Source: CAVUEG01 sp963740525 (GTDB lineage Bacteria > Actinomycetota > Actinomycetes > Propionibacteriales > Nocardioidaceae). Taken from it: a DNA stretch of 64,000 bases. The DNA lies in assembly GCA_963740525.1 (NCBI GenBank), contig CAVUEG010000010.1, forward strand, positions 248,001-312,000, written 5' to 3'. The notes beneath the pieces were generated by a model, which did no database searches, was not told the DNA's origin, and saw only the letters and a program-made list of their open reading frames with translations. The position numbers and the translations under genes were made by a program. Below, in pieces: positions 9,594 to 19,129 of the stretch (position 1 is its first letter; every line of letters begins with the position of its first letter).

Positions 9594-10595
9594 TCACCGG
9601 CGAGTCTTGGGGTCGAAGGCGTCGCGGATCGCGTCGCCCAGGAGGTTGAGCGCGACGACCAGGATCGTGATCCCGATGACCGGCTCATAGAGGTACAGCG
9701 CATAGGTGTCGAAGAAGGGCACGGCCTTGTTGACCGTCTGGCCCCACGACGCGGCACCCACGACGCCGATACCGAGGTAGGAGAGTCCGGCTTCCGCGGT
9801 GACGAACGCGGGAAGGCCCAGGGAGATCGACACCACGATCGGCGCGATCATGTTGGGCAGGAGCTCTTTGAACAGGATCGTGCGGGTCGGTACGCCGATC
9901 ACTCGGGCCGCCTGCACGAACTCACGCTCTCGCAGAGAGAGCACCTCGCCGCGGATCAGACGGGCCAGCAACATCCAGCTGAAGAACGACAGCACAGAGA
10001 GCAGCGCGATGAACTGCGCCTTCTCCAGGAGTGCCGGCTGGTTGGCGAACCGGAGCGTGATGATCGGCGCGACGGCCAGCGCGACCAGGATGAAGGGCAG
10101 CGACAGGAAGATGTCGACGACGAAGGAGATGATCCGGTCGGCCCAGCCGCGGCTGAAGCCGGCCAGGAGACCGACCACGATGCCGATCGCGGTCGAGACC
10201 AGGGTGCTGACCGTGGCCACGATCAGCGAGGTCCGAGCACCGAAGAGCCACTCGGCCAGGTTGTCGTTGCCGGTGTTCGGCGCGAGACCGAACGGAGCCT
10301 TCCACGTGAAGCCGTGGTCCGGCGGACCGATCACCGGGAAGTTGAAGGCATCGGTGTCGGTCGACGGGTCTCCGGCGTGAAGCTCCACACCGAAGGCCTT
10401 GGCGATCAGCGGTGCGAACACCGCGATCAGCACGAAGAAGATCACGATCACGACGCAGACGACGGCGATCTTGTCCTCGCGCAGCCGGTCCATCGCGATC
10501 TTGGTCGGCGAGCGACCAGCGATCTCACCGGGCTTGAACGACGGCTCCGCCGCAGCATCCTCTTCGGAGGGCAGCTCCGTGACGCTCAGTCCCAT
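9594..10595 (-). CDS. ABC transporter permease (DppC/OppC type)
   Basis: The second permease of the transporter and the first gene of its operon. It is 333 residues and intact. An N-terminal cytoplasmic region (to about 45) is followed by a transmembrane helix (KIAVVCVVIVIFFVLIAVFA), a periplasmic loop with GPPDHGFTWKAPFGLAPNTG, and five more helices. The conserved permease loop reads REREFVQAARVIGVP. The C-terminus VALNLLGDAIRDAFDPKTRR is typical of DppC. The order is permease C, binding protein, permease B, ATPase D, ATPase F. The 157 bp upstream (10596-10752) should hold the operon promoter. It contains the palindrome TTGGTACCAA but no clear -10 element. Confidence 0.93.
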   Translation of the reverse strand: MGLSVTELPSEEDAAAEPSFKPGEIAGRSPTKIAMDRLREDKIAVVCVVIVIFFVLIAVFAPLIAKAFGVELHAGDPSTDTDAFNFPVIGPPDHGFTWKAPFGLAPNTGNDNLAEWLFGARTSLIVATVSTLVSTAIGIVVGLLAGFSRGWADRIISFVVDIFLSLPFILVALAVAPIITLRFANQPALLEKAQFIALLSVLSFFSWMLLARLIRGEVLSLREREFVQAARVIGVPTRTILFKELLPNMIAPIVVSISLGLPAFVTAEAGLSYLGIGVVGAASWGQTVNKAVPFFDTYALYLYEPVIGITILVVALNLLGDAIRDAFDPKTRR

Positions 10596-10752
10596 GTCGT
10601 CCCTTCTGGGTCGTCAAGCCGTTCCGGCCATCGTGGCGGCGCCCTGTGTCCTCCCGGTGAGGCGCGACAGCAGTCTCGGCATCCGAACGGTGACGATAGA
10701 CGAGCCGGGTACAAAGATCGGCACCCGACAGGTAACGAATTGGTACCAAGCC

Positions 10753-12531
10753 TTACGCGGTGCCCGGTTCCGCCGTCTCGGGAGCCTTGTCCACGCCGGC
10801 TTCCTTGCGCTGCTGGGCCGTGATCGGGGCCGGAGCGGCAGTCAGCGGGTCATAGCCGGCGCCGGTCTTCGGGAAGGCGATCACGTCGCGGATCGAGTCC
10901 GTGCCGGACAGCAGTGCACAGATCCGGTCCCAGCCGAAGGCGATGCCGCCGTGAGGCGGGGCGCCGTACTTGAACGCTTCGAGGAGGAAGCCGAACTTCT
11001 CGTTCGCCTCGGCCTCGCTCAGTCCCATCATCGCGAACACGCGCTTCTGCACGTCCGCGCGGTGGATACGGATCGAGCCCCCGCCGATCTCGTTGCCGTT
11101 GCAGACGATGTCGTAGGCGTAGGCGAGGGCGTCGCCCGGCTCGGTGTCGAACGTGTCGAGACACTCCGGCTTGGGAGAGGTGAACGCGTGGTGCACCGCG
11201 GTCCATGCTCCCGAGCCCACCGCGACGTCGCCGGCGGCGGTGGCCTCGCCGGCGGGCTCGAACAGCGGGGCGTCCACGACCCACACGAAGCTCCAGGCGG
11301 ACTCGTCGATCAGCCCGCCCCGACGCCCGATCTCGAGCCTCGCGGCTCCGAGCAGCGCCCTGGAGCTCTTGGCGGGCCCGGCGGCGAAGAACACGCAGTC
11401 ACCCGGCTCCGCGCCCACGTGGGCCGCCAGGCCGGCCTTCTCGTCCTCTGAGAGGTTCTTCGCGACCGGGCCCCCGAGCTCGCCGTCGTCCTGTATGAGG
11501 ACGTAGGCAAGGCCCTTGGCGCCACGCTGCTTGGCCCAGTCCTGCCAGGCGTCGAGCTTCTTGCGCGGCTGGGTCGCTCCGCCGGGCATGACCACGGCAC
11601 CGACGTACGGCGCCTGGAAGACGCGGAAGGGCGTGCTGGCGAAGTACTCGGTGCACTCCACGAGCTCGAGGCCCATCCGCAGGTCCGGCTTGTCCGTGCC
11701 GAAGCGGCGCATCGCGTCGTGGTAGGTGATCCGCTCGATGGGTGTCTTGATCTCGTGCCCGATCAGGCCCCACACGGAGGACAGCACGTCCTCGGCGAGC
11801 GCGATCACGTCGTCCTGCTCCACGAACGACATCTCGATGTCGAGCTGGGTGAACTCCGGCTGCCGGTCGGCCCGGAAGTCCTCGTCGCGGTAGCAGCGGG
11901 CGATCTGGTAGTAGCGCTCCATCCCTGCCACCATCAGCAGCTGCTTGAACAGCTGGGGGCTCTGCGGGAGGGCGTACCAGCTGCCCGGCTGCAGCCGGGC
12001 GGGGACCAGGAAGTCACGGGCGCCCTCGGGCGTGGACCGGGTCAGCGTGGGGGTCTCGATCTCGACGAAGCCGCGGGACCCGAGTACGTCGCGGGCGGCC
12101 CGGTTGACCTCACTGCGCAGGCGCAGCGCCGCGTTGGGGGCGGGACGACGCAGGTCGAGGTAGCGGTGCGCGAGGCGCACCTCCTCCCCCACCTCCACGT
12201 GCTCGTCGATCGGGAACGGCAGCGCGGCGGACTCGCTGAGCACCTCCACGGTGTCCGCGATCACCTCGATCTCACCGCTGGGCAGGTTGGGGTTCTGGTT
12301 GCCCTCGGGGCGGGTCGAGACCTCACCGGTGACCTTGATGCAGAACTCGGAACGCAGGTGGTGGGCCACGGCCTCGTCGCGGATCACGACCTGGACCACG
12401 CCGGAGGCCTCGCGGAGGTCGATGAAGGCGACCCCGCCGTGGTCACGCCGGCGACCCACCCACCCGGCGAGGGTGACGGTCTGTCCGACGTGCTCGGCGC
12501 GAAGCTGGCCGGCATCATGCGTGCGAATCAC
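10753..12531 (-). CDS. aspS: aspartyl-tRNA synthetase
   Basis: Charges tRNA-Asp with aspartate. The 592-residue class II synthetase has an N-terminal OB fold (VTLAGWVGRRRDHGGVAFIDL), class II motif 2 (FRADRQPEFTQLDIEMSF), a bacterial GAD insertion domain, and motif 3 (GIAFGWDRICALL). The start is the GTG at 12531, preceded by AGGAG at 8 bases. It overlaps the hisS stop by 4 bases (GTGA), so the two synthetases are translationally coupled. Whether it is discriminating or also charges tRNA-Asn cannot be judged from one window. Confidence 0.96.
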   Translation of the reverse strand: MIRTHDAGQLRAEHVGQTVTLAGWVGRRRDHGGVAFIDLREASGVVQVVIRDEAVAHHLRSEFCIKVTGEVSTRPEGNQNPNLPSGEIEVIADTVEVLSESAALPFPIDEHVEVGEEVRLAHRYLDLRRPAPNAALRLRSEVNRAARDVLGSRGFVEIETPTLTRSTPEGARDFLVPARLQPGSWYALPQSPQLFKQLLMVAGMERYYQIARCYRDEDFRADRQPEFTQLDIEMSFVEQDDVIALAEDVLSSVWGLIGHEIKTPIERITYHDAMRRFGTDKPDLRMGLELVECTEYFASTPFRVFQAPYVGAVVMPGGATQPRKKLDAWQDWAKQRGAKGLAYVLIQDDGELGGPVAKNLSEDEKAGLAAHVGAEPGDCVFFAAGPAKSSRALLGAARLEIGRRGGLIDESAWSFVWVVDAPLFEPAGEATAAGDVAVGSGAWTAVHHAFTSPKPECLDTFDTEPGDALAYAYDIVCNGNEIGGGSIRIHRADVQKRVFAMMGLSEAEANEKFGFLLEAFKYGAPPHGGIAFGWDRICALLSGTDSIRDVIAFPKTGAGYDPLTAAPAPITAQQRKEAGVDKAPETAEPGTA

Positions 12532-13940
12532 TGCGGGTCTCCTGAAGTTGCTGACGGGGTTGCTGGATCTGGGTTCGGGGGCGGCAGCGCGATGCCGGGG
12601 TGCAGGTCGGACGCGGGGGGCTGCCAGACGTCGAGATCGGCGTCGGCCTGCTCCCCTGAGCGGATGTCCTTGACCTGGTCCGGCTGGCCGTCGGAGCCCG
12701 GGAACCAGACGAACGGGATCCCGCGTCGCTCGGCGTACCTGATCTGCTTGCCGAACTTCTGCGGGCTGGCCACCACCTCGGTGGGGATGCCCCGAGCACG
12801 CAGCCGCTGGGCCGCCGCGTCGCTCTCGGGGCGCGAGTCCTCGTCCGTGAGCGCGACGAGGACCGCCGAGGGCACGCCCCGGGTCCCGTCCAGGACCCCT
12901 CGGGCCAGGAGCGGCACCACGGTGCGGCTGATGCCGAAGGAGATGCCCACGCCCGGGTACGTCGTCTTCCCGTCCGAGGCGAGCGCGTCGTAGCGGCCAC
13001 CGCCACCGACGGACTTGAGGAACTCGAACCCGACCATGTGGATCTCGAACACCGTGCCCGTGTAGTAGTCCAGCCCGCGCGCCAGGCTCAGGGCGGCCTC
13101 GACCGAGAACCGCTCGGTGGCCACGCTCGCGGTGCCGTCGATGACGGCGGCCAGCTCGGCGAGCCCGGTCTCGAGCAGCTCGTGCTCGACACCGAGGGAC
13201 CGGACGGCCTCGACGAAGGAGGAGTCGGGGGTGCTGATCCGGGCCAGCGCCAGGCACTGGTCGCTCTGGGCCTGGGTGAGCCGGCCGTCGGTGCCGAGCA
13301 GCTCGGCGACCTTGTCCTCCGGCAGCTTGTCCAGCTTGTCGATGATCGTGATCACCGCGGCGGGGTCCGGTGCGCCGATGCCGCGGTAGAAGCCCTCGAT
13401 CAGCTTGCGGTTGTTCACCCGCAGCTTCATCGGCGGGAGTGGCAGCCGTGACAGGGCCTCGGCCATCACCCGGGCGACCTCGACGTCGAAGTGGAAGGGC
13501 AGCTCGTCCTTCATCACCACGTCGATGTCAGCCTGCGTGAACTCGCGGTAGCGGCCCTCCTGCGGGCGCTCACCGCGCCACGCCTTCTGGATCTGGTAGC
13601 GCCGGAAGGGGAAGTCCAGCTTGCCGGCGTTCTCCAGCACGTAGCGGGCGAACGGGACGGTCAGGTCGAAGTGCAGACCCAGCGTTCCGGCCTCGGGCAT
13701 GCCGGAGTCGCTCCCCGCGGCGGGCCGCTCCTCCGCCTGGAGCCGGTGCAGCAGGTAGACCTCCTTGGAGGTCTCCCCCTTGCGCAGCAGCTGCTCGACC
13801 GGCTCGGCGGCCCGGGTCTCGATGCCTGCGAAGCCGTGCAGCTCGAAGCTGCGACGCAGGCTGTCGATGACGTCCTGCTCGACGACGCGTTGGCGCGGCA
13901 GCAGCTCGGGGAACCCGCTCAGCGGGGTGGGCTTGCTCAT
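12528..13940 (-). CDS. hisS: histidyl-tRNA synthetase
   Basis: Charges tRNA-His. The 470-residue class II synthetase has GFPELLPRQRVVEQ at the N-terminus, motif 2 with TVPFARYVLEN and WRGERPQEGRYREFTQAD, the histidine motif ARGLDYYTGTVFEI, and motif 3 in GGGGRYDALAS and GISFGISRTVV. The C-terminal anticodon-binding domain includes QKFGKQIRYAERRGIPFVWF. It sits between an MBL hydrolase (5 bp upstream) and aspS (4 bp overlap), as in other actinobacteria. Confidence 0.96.
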   Translation of the reverse strand: MSKPTPLSGFPELLPRQRVVEQDVIDSLRRSFELHGFAGIETRAAEPVEQLLRKGETSKEVYLLHRLQAEERPAAGSDSGMPEAGTLGLHFDLTVPFARYVLENAGKLDFPFRRYQIQKAWRGERPQEGRYREFTQADIDVVMKDELPFHFDVEVARVMAEALSRLPLPPMKLRVNNRKLIEGFYRGIGAPDPAAVITIIDKLDKLPEDKVAELLGTDGRLTQAQSDQCLALARISTPDSSFVEAVRSLGVEHELLETGLAELAAVIDGTASVATERFSVEAALSLARGLDYYTGTVFEIHMVGFEFLKSVGGGGRYDALASDGKTTYPGVGISFGISRTVVPLLARGVLDGTRGVPSAVLVALTDEDSRPESDAAAQRLRARGIPTEVVASPQKFGKQIRYAERRGIPFVWFPGSDGQPDQVKDIRSGEQADADLDVWQPPASDLHPGIALPPPNPDPATPSATSGDPQ

Positions 13941-13945
13941 CGGCG

Positions 13946-14665
13946 TCAGATACCTCGGGTGTTGCGCGGCACGGACAGTCCCTCGCCCGGGTGGACGAGG
14001 TCCTGCAGGAACGGGTTGGTCGCGCGCTCGCGTCCGATGCTGGTCTGCTCGCCGTGCCCGGGGAGCACCACGATGTCGTCAGCGAGCGGAAGCACCTTGC
14101 TGGCGAGGCTGCGCAGCATCGTCGGATGGTCGCCGCCCGGGAGGTCGGTGCGCCCGATCGACCCCGCGAAGAGCAGGTCGCCGGAGAACATCACCTCGCT
14201 GACGTCGTCGGCGTCGTACGGCGCGCGGAAGGTCACCGAGCCTGGCGTGTGGCCCGGAGCGTGGTCGACCACGAAGCGCAGTCCGGCCAGCTCGAGGGTG
14301 TCGGCGTCGGCGATCTCCGTCACCTCGTCGGGCTCGGCGAACTCGTAGCTGCCGCCGAGCAGCATCCCTGCCGTCTCCGGCGAGATGCCCGCCATCGGGT
14401 CGGACAGCAGGTGCCGGTCGGCGGGATGGATGTAGGCGGTGGCGTCGTACGCACCCGCCACGGGGGCGACGCACCACATGTGGTCGATGTGCCCGTGGGT
14501 GACCAGGACGGAGACCGGCTTCAGCCGGTGCTCGCGGATCACCGAGGCCACACCGTCACTGGCGTCCTTGCCCGGGTCGACGACGACGCACTCGCTCCCG
14601 GGGCCGGTGGCCACCACGTAGCAGTTGGTCCCCCACGGTCCTGCGGGGAAGCCTGCGATCAGCAC
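13946..14665 (-). CDS. metallo-beta-lactamase-fold hydrolase (glyoxalase II-like)
   Basis: A 239-residue MBL-fold enzyme. The first metal-binding motif is THGHIDHMW (HxHxDH). Further ligands are His in DHAPGHTPGS, Asp in SGDLLFAGSIGRTD, and a C-terminal LPGHGEQT. This layout fits hydroxyacylglutathione hydrolase-like or related thioesterases. Actinobacteria lack glutathione, so the substrate is unknown. The start is the GTG at 14665 with AGGAG upstream. The gene immediately precedes hisS, an arrangement also seen in mycobacteria. Confidence 0.88.
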   Translation of the reverse strand: MLIAGFPAGPWGTNCYVVATGPGSECVVVDPGKDASDGVASVIREHRLKPVSVLVTHGHIDHMWCVAPVAGAYDATAYIHPADRHLLSDPMAGISPETAGMLLGGSYEFAEPDEVTEIADADTLELAGLRFVVDHAPGHTPGSVTFRAPYDADDVSEVMFSGDLLFAGSIGRTDLPGGDHPTMLRSLASKVLPLADDIVVLPGHGEQTSIGRERATNPFLQDLVHPGEGLSVPRNTRGI

Positions 14666-14796
14666 GGGGCGACTCTCCTGACGACGGTGACGGGGCAACC
14701 GGGCCAGCCTATCGCCCGCGTGCGCGGCGACCCTCCAGGGTTTGACTACGATGGGGGCGCTGCGTGATGTCCGCAACACGATCTACGAGGTGAGCA

Positions 14797-16065
14797 GTGA
14801 CGGGGCAGGGAAACGAGGCCGAGGTGACCGGCGTGCCGGAGGCGAGCAGGTGGGGACGGGTGGCCGACGACGGCACCGTCTTCGTGCGCACCGCCGACGG
14901 CGAGCGGTCGGTCGGGCAGTACCCCGAGGGGTCACCCGACGAGGCTCTGGCCTTCTTCACCGAGCGCTACGACCGCCTCGTCTTCGAGGTCGACCTGCTC
15001 GAGCAGCGGGTCACCAAGGGCAAGATCGCGCCCGACGAGGCCGGGAAGTCCGTGGCCGTGGTCCGCGCGGACGTCACCGACGCCCACGCAGTGGGTGATC
15101 TCGACGCGCTGCTGACCCGTCTGGACGCCCTGGAGAAGGTGATCGCCGACCTGCGCGAGAAGCGTCGCGCTGAGCGTGCGAAGAAGGTCGCCGAGGGCAA
15201 GGCGCTCAAGGAGAAGATCGCCGGCGAGGCCGAGAAGCTCTCCGAGAGCAGCGACTGGCGCAACGGGGCGAACCGGATGCGCGAGCTGCTCGACGAGTGG
15301 AAGGGCCTCCCCCGGCTCGACAAGGCGACCGACGACACCCTGTGGCGCCGGTTCAGCAGCGCCAGGACGACGTACACCCGGCGCCGCAAGGCCCACTTCG
15401 CCGAGCTGAACGAGAAGCGCGAGGGTGCGAAGGCGGTCAAGGAGCGCCTGGTCATCGAGGCCGAGTCCCTCTCCACCTCGACCGAGTGGGGTCCCACCGC
15501 GGGCCGCTACCGGGACCTGATGGCGCAGTGGAAGGCCGCCGGCCCGGCGCCCAAGGGCATCGACGACCGGCTCTGGAAGAAGTTCCGGGCTGCCCAGGAC
15601 GCCTTCTTCGGTGCCCGCGACGCTGCCAACGAGGAGCTCGACAAGGAGTTCGCCGCCAACGCGGAGAAGAAGGAGGCCATCCTCCTCGAGGCCGAGAAGC
15701 TGGTGCCGGTCACCGACCTGTCGACGGCGAAGCAGGCCTTCCGCGACCTCGCCGACCGCTGGGACGCCGCCGGCAAGGTTCCCCGCGACCGGATGAAGGA
15801 CCTCGAGGGCCGGATGCGCAAGGTCGAGCAGGCGATCCGTGGGGTCGAGGACGACCAGTGGAAGCGCACCAACCCCGAGGCCGCCGCCCGGGCCGCCGAC
15901 ACCGTGGCCCAGCTCGAGGGGTCGCTCGCGGAGCTCAAGGCCAAGCACGAGAAGGCGGTGGCGGCCGGCAACGAGAAGAAGGCCGGCGAGCACAGCGCCG
16001 CGATCGAGGCGCGCGAGTCGTGGCTGGCCGAGGCGAGGAAGGCACTCGAGGAGTTCTCCGGCTGA
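14797..16065 (+). CDS. DUF349 domain-containing coiled-coil protein
   Basis: A 422-residue, highly charged, mostly helical protein with repeated DUF349 units. The motif W-x7-F-x-AR-Y/FF-x-R recurs as DDTLWRRFSSARTTYTRRR, DDRLWKKFRAAQDAFFGARD and DQWKRTNPEA. The N-terminus (RWGRVADDGTVFVRTADGER) is typical of the actinobacterial members. The function is unknown. The start is the GTG at 14797 (GAGGTGA upstream). It is transcribed divergently from the MBL-hisS-aspS block and convergently with rel. The 131-bp divergent spacer has TTGACT at 14743-14748 but no obvious partner -10. Confidence 0.85.
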   Translation: MTGQGNEAEVTGVPEASRWGRVADDGTVFVRTADGERSVGQYPEGSPDEALAFFTERYDRLVFEVDLLEQRVTKGKIAPDEAGKSVAVVRADVTDAHAVGDLDALLTRLDALEKVIADLREKRRAERAKKVAEGKALKEKIAGEAEKLSESSDWRNGANRMRELLDEWKGLPRLDKATDDTLWRRFSSARTTYTRRRKAHFAELNEKREGAKAVKERLVIEAESLSTSTEWGPTAGRYRDLMAQWKAAGPAPKGIDDRLWKKFRAAQDAFFGARDAANEELDKEFAANAEKKEAILLEAEKLVPVTDLSTAKQAFRDLADRWDAAGKVPRDRMKDLEGRMRKVEQAIRGVEDDQWKRTNPEAAARAADTVAQLEGSLAELKAKHEKAVAAGNEKKAGEHSAAIEARESWLAEARKALEEFSG

Positions 16066-16092
16066 GCAGGTGCCGGTTGCTCTACTGGGCGG

Positions 16093-18513
16093 CTACTGGG
16101 TCACCCGGTAGGCGTCGAAGACGCCGTCGACGGACCGGACCGCCTTGAGCACGTTGTCGAGGTGCTTCGGGTCGGCCATCTCGAAGCTGAAGCGGCTCTT
16201 GGCGATCCGGTCGCGGCCGGTGTTCAGGTTCGCCGACAGGATGTTCACGTGAGCGTCGGAGAGCACCATCGTGATGTCCGACAGCAGGCGGGACCGGTCG
16301 AGGGCCTCCACCTGGATGTTGACCAGGAAGGTCGACTGCGGCGTCGGAGCCCAGTCGACCTCCAGCAGCCGCTCGGGCTGCGACGTGAGGCTCTTGGCGT
16401 TGGTGCAGTCCGACCGGTGCACGGAGACCCCCTCGCCGCGGGTGACGAAGCCGAGGATCGGGTCACCGGGGACCGGGGTACAGCACTTGGCGAGCTTGAC
16501 CCACACGTCGCTGGCTCCGCGGACGATCACGCCGGCGTCGCCACCCGACGGTGAGCGGCCGCGTGAGCGCGTGATCGTGACGCCCTCGGCCATGTCCTCC
16601 TGGGCGCCGTCGGCGCCACCGTGGAGCTCCAACACGCGCCGGACCACCGTCTGCGCGCCGAGGTTGCCCTCGCCGACAGCGGCGTACAGGGCAGACACGT
16701 CGGCCAGGCGTACGTCGGCGGCCACCGTGGTCAGGGTCTCGTGGGAGAGCACCCGCTTGAGCGGGAGGCCCTCCTTGCGCATGAGCTTGGCGATCTCCTC
16801 CTTGCCCCGCTCGATCGCCTCCTCGCGCCGCTCCTTGGTGAACCACTGCCGGATCTTGTTCCGGGCACGTGGGGACTGGACGAAGCCGAGCCAGTCACGG
16901 CTCGGGGCGGCGTTGGGCGACTTGGACGTGAACACCTCGACCACGTCACCGTTGTCGAGCTTGGACTCCAGCGGGACGAGTCGACCGTTCACGCGGGCAC
17001 CGATGGTGTGGTGACCGACCTCGGTGTGGATCGCGTAGGCGAAGTCGACCGACGTCGAGCCCTGGGGCAGGGCGAGCACGTCCCCGCGAGGCGTGAAGAC
17101 GTAGACCTCGGAGTTGTTGATCTCGAAACGCAGCGACTCCAGGAACTCGCCCGGGTCCTCCACCTCGTGCTGCCAGTCGAGCAGCTGGCGGACCCACGCC
17201 ATGTCGCCGCCGCCGGCGTCGGCCGCGCTGCGGTCCGTGTCGACCCCGCCGCGGACGTTCTCCTTGTACTTCCAGTGCGCCGCGACGCCGTACTCCGCCC
17301 GGCGGTGCATGGCGAACGTGCGGATCTGGAACTCGACCGGCTTGCCCTGCAGCCCGATCACCGTCGTGTGCAGGGACTGGTACATGTTGAACTTCGGCAT
17401 CGCGACGTAGTCCTTGAACCGCCCCGCGATCGGGTTCCACCGGTTGTGCAGCACGCCCAGGACGGCGTAGCAGTCGCGGTCGTCCTCGACCAGGATCCGG
17501 ATGCCGACCAGGTCGTAGATGTCGGAGAAGTCGCGCTCGCCGACGATCATCTTCTGGTAGATCGAGTAGTAGTGCTTGGGCCGTCCGGTCACCGATGCCT
17601 TGATCTTGGCCTCTCGCAGGTCCTGCTCGACCTGGCTCGTCACCTCGGCGAGGAACGAGTCACGCGACGGCGACCGCTCGGCGACCAGCCGGACGATCTC
17701 GTCGTAGACCTTGGGATGCAGCGTGGCGAAGGAGAGGTCCTCCAGCTCCCACTTGAGCGTGTTCATGCCCAGGCGGTGCGCCAGCGGAGCGAAGATCTCC
17801 AGCGTCTCCCGGGCGGTGCGCTCCTGACTCGCCTGGGGCACGTAGCGCAGGGTGCGCATGTTGTGCAGCCGGTCGGCGAGCTTGATCACGAGGACCCGGA
17901 TGTCGCGCGACATCGCCACGATCATCTTGCGGATGGTCTCGGCCTGGGCGGTGTCGCCGTACTTCACCTTGTCGAGCTTGGTGACGCCGTCGACGAGCTG
18001 GGCGACCTCGTCACCGAAGTCGGCACGGAGCTCCTCGAGCGTGTACGGCGTGTCCTCGACCGTGTCGTGCAGGAGCGCAGCCACGAGGGTCGGCTCGGTC
18101 ATTCCGATGTCGGCCAGGATGGTCGTGACCGCCAGCGGGTGGGTGATGTAGGGATCGCCGCTGCGCCTGGTCTGGTTCGCGTGGAGACGCTCCGCGATCA
18201 CGTAGGCGCGCTCGAGGAGCGCCAGATCGGCCTTGGGGTGGTTGGCGCGGACCGCGCGGAACAGCGGCTCGAGGACCGGGTTGCCGGGCTGGCTGCGGGT
18301 GGCGGCCATCCTTGCCAGGCGCGCGCGCATCCGGCGACCGCTCGGCGGACCCCCGGAACGGCCCTCGGGCGCCTCGGCGACTGCCTCGTCTGGCCCGGCC
18401 TTCTCGGGGAACGCCGCCTCGGGAACGGCAGGGATCTCGGGCGCAGGCGAGTCGCCGGGAGCGACCGTGCGGGCGCGATCGGCCGTGGTCGGAACCCCGG
18501 GTTCCTCAGCCAC
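16093..18513 (-). CDS. rel: bifunctional (p)ppGpp synthetase/hydrolase
   Basis: Makes and degrades the stringent-response alarmone. Domains in order are: a variable N-terminus (about 1-95); an HD hydrolase with ITHPLAV and HDTVEDTPYT; a synthetase with TGRPKHYYSIYQKM, RFKDYVAMPK and EFQIRT; a TGS domain (ALPQGSTSVDFAYAIHTEVG); a zinc-finger-like Cys region (KCCTPVPGD); and an ACT domain at the C-terminus. The RFKD motif and intact HD residues indicate a bifunctional Rel, as is usual in actinobacteria. I chose the GTG at 18513 because AGGGGAG lies 5 bases upstream. A GTG at 18528 would add five residues. Confidence 0.95.
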   Translation of the reverse strand: MAEEPGVPTTADRARTVAPGDSPAPEIPAVPEAAFPEKAGPDEAVAEAPEGRSGGPPSGRRMRARLARMAATRSQPGNPVLEPLFRAVRANHPKADLALLERAYVIAERLHANQTRRSGDPYITHPLAVTTILADIGMTEPTLVAALLHDTVEDTPYTLEELRADFGDEVAQLVDGVTKLDKVKYGDTAQAETIRKMIVAMSRDIRVLVIKLADRLHNMRTLRYVPQASQERTARETLEIFAPLAHRLGMNTLKWELEDLSFATLHPKVYDEIVRLVAERSPSRDSFLAEVTSQVEQDLREAKIKASVTGRPKHYYSIYQKMIVGERDFSDIYDLVGIRILVEDDRDCYAVLGVLHNRWNPIAGRFKDYVAMPKFNMYQSLHTTVIGLQGKPVEFQIRTFAMHRRAEYGVAAHWKYKENVRGGVDTDRSAADAGGGDMAWVRQLLDWQHEVEDPGEFLESLRFEINNSEVYVFTPRGDVLALPQGSTSVDFAYAIHTEVGHHTIGARVNGRLVPLESKLDNGDVVEVFTSKSPNAAPSRDWLGFVQSPRARNKIRQWFTKERREEAIERGKEEIAKLMRKEGLPLKRVLSHETLTTVAADVRLADVSALYAAVGEGNLGAQTVVRRVLELHGGADGAQEDMAEGVTITRSRGRSPSGGDAGVIVRGASDVWVKLAKCCTPVPGDPILGFVTRGEGVSVHRSDCTNAKSLTSQPERLLEVDWAPTPQSTFLVNIQVEALDRSRLLSDITMVLSDAHVNILSANLNTGRDRIAKSRFSFEMADPKHLDNVLKAVRSVDGVFDAYRVTQ

Positions 18514-18580
18514 ACGCACTCCCCTCACCGCATCCGTGTCTCCAGTCTAGGGACCGCACGTGAGGTGTGGGCGCCAGGCG

Positions 18581-19129
18581 TCAGACCACGTGCAGTGCGG
18601 TGACCTCCAGGTCGCCGCAGGCCTTGCGTCCGTGCAGGAACGCGAGCTCCATGAGCACGGCCACGCCGTGCACCGTTCCGCCGCACTTCTCGACCAGCTC
18701 GGCGGTCGCCACGACCGTGCCCCCGGTGGCGAGCACGTCATCGATGACCAGGACCCGCTCGCCCTCGGCGATCGCGTCCCGATGCACCTCCAGGGTGGCG
18801 TCGCCGTACTCCAGGCTGTAGCTGACGGCGTACGTCGGCGCGGGAAGCTTGCCGTCCTTGCGCACCGGGACGAAGCCGGCGCCGAGCGCCAGCGCCACCG
18901 GGGCGGCGAGGATGAACCCGCGCGCCTCCATGCCGACGACCTTGTCGACCACCACGTTGCCGTCGTCGTCCCGCCCCAGGGCCGCCAGGGCCTGCACCAC
19001 GGCGGTGAACCCGTCGTGGTCGGCGAGCAGTGGAGTGATGTCCTTGAACATCACCCCGTCCTGGGGGAAGTCCGGGATGTCGCGGACCAGGCGCTGGATC
19101 AGCTCACCGAGATCGGCGGGCTGGGTCAC
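18581..19129 (-). CDS. apt: adenine phosphoribosyltransferase
   Basis: Salvages adenine to AMP with PRPP. The 182-residue protein has the family start DLGELIQRLVRDIPDFPQDGV, the MEARGFILAAP segment, and the PRPP-binding VLVIDDVLATGGTV. The start is the GTG at 19129, with GCGAGGCAAGC upstream. It overlaps the secF stop by 4 bases (GTGA). The secF-apt-rel order is the standard actinobacterial one. Confidence 0.95.
   Translation of the reverse strand: MTQPADLGELIQRLVRDIPDFPQDGVMFKDITPLLADHDGFTAVVQALAALGRDDDGNVVVDKVVGMEARGFILAAPVALALGAGFVPVRKDGKLPAPTYAVSYSLEYGDATLEVHRDAIAEGERVLVIDDVLATGGTVVATAELVEKCGGTVHGVAVLMELAFLHGRKACGDLEVTALHVV

Noticed and set aside
10739..10748. TTGGTACCAA palindrome upstream of the peptide-transporter operon as an operator
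   Set aside because: It is a short six-cutter-like dyad with no second copy and no promoter elements placed around it. The evidence is too weak for a feature.
16621..18603. Open frame of 660 codons opposite rel, and similar ones opposite uvrA-like (56732-58927) and mmpL (60070-61659)
   Set aside because: High third-position GC leaves few antisense stops. Composition is Arg/Gly/Pro/Asp-rich with no domain, and each lies fully within a well-supported gene.
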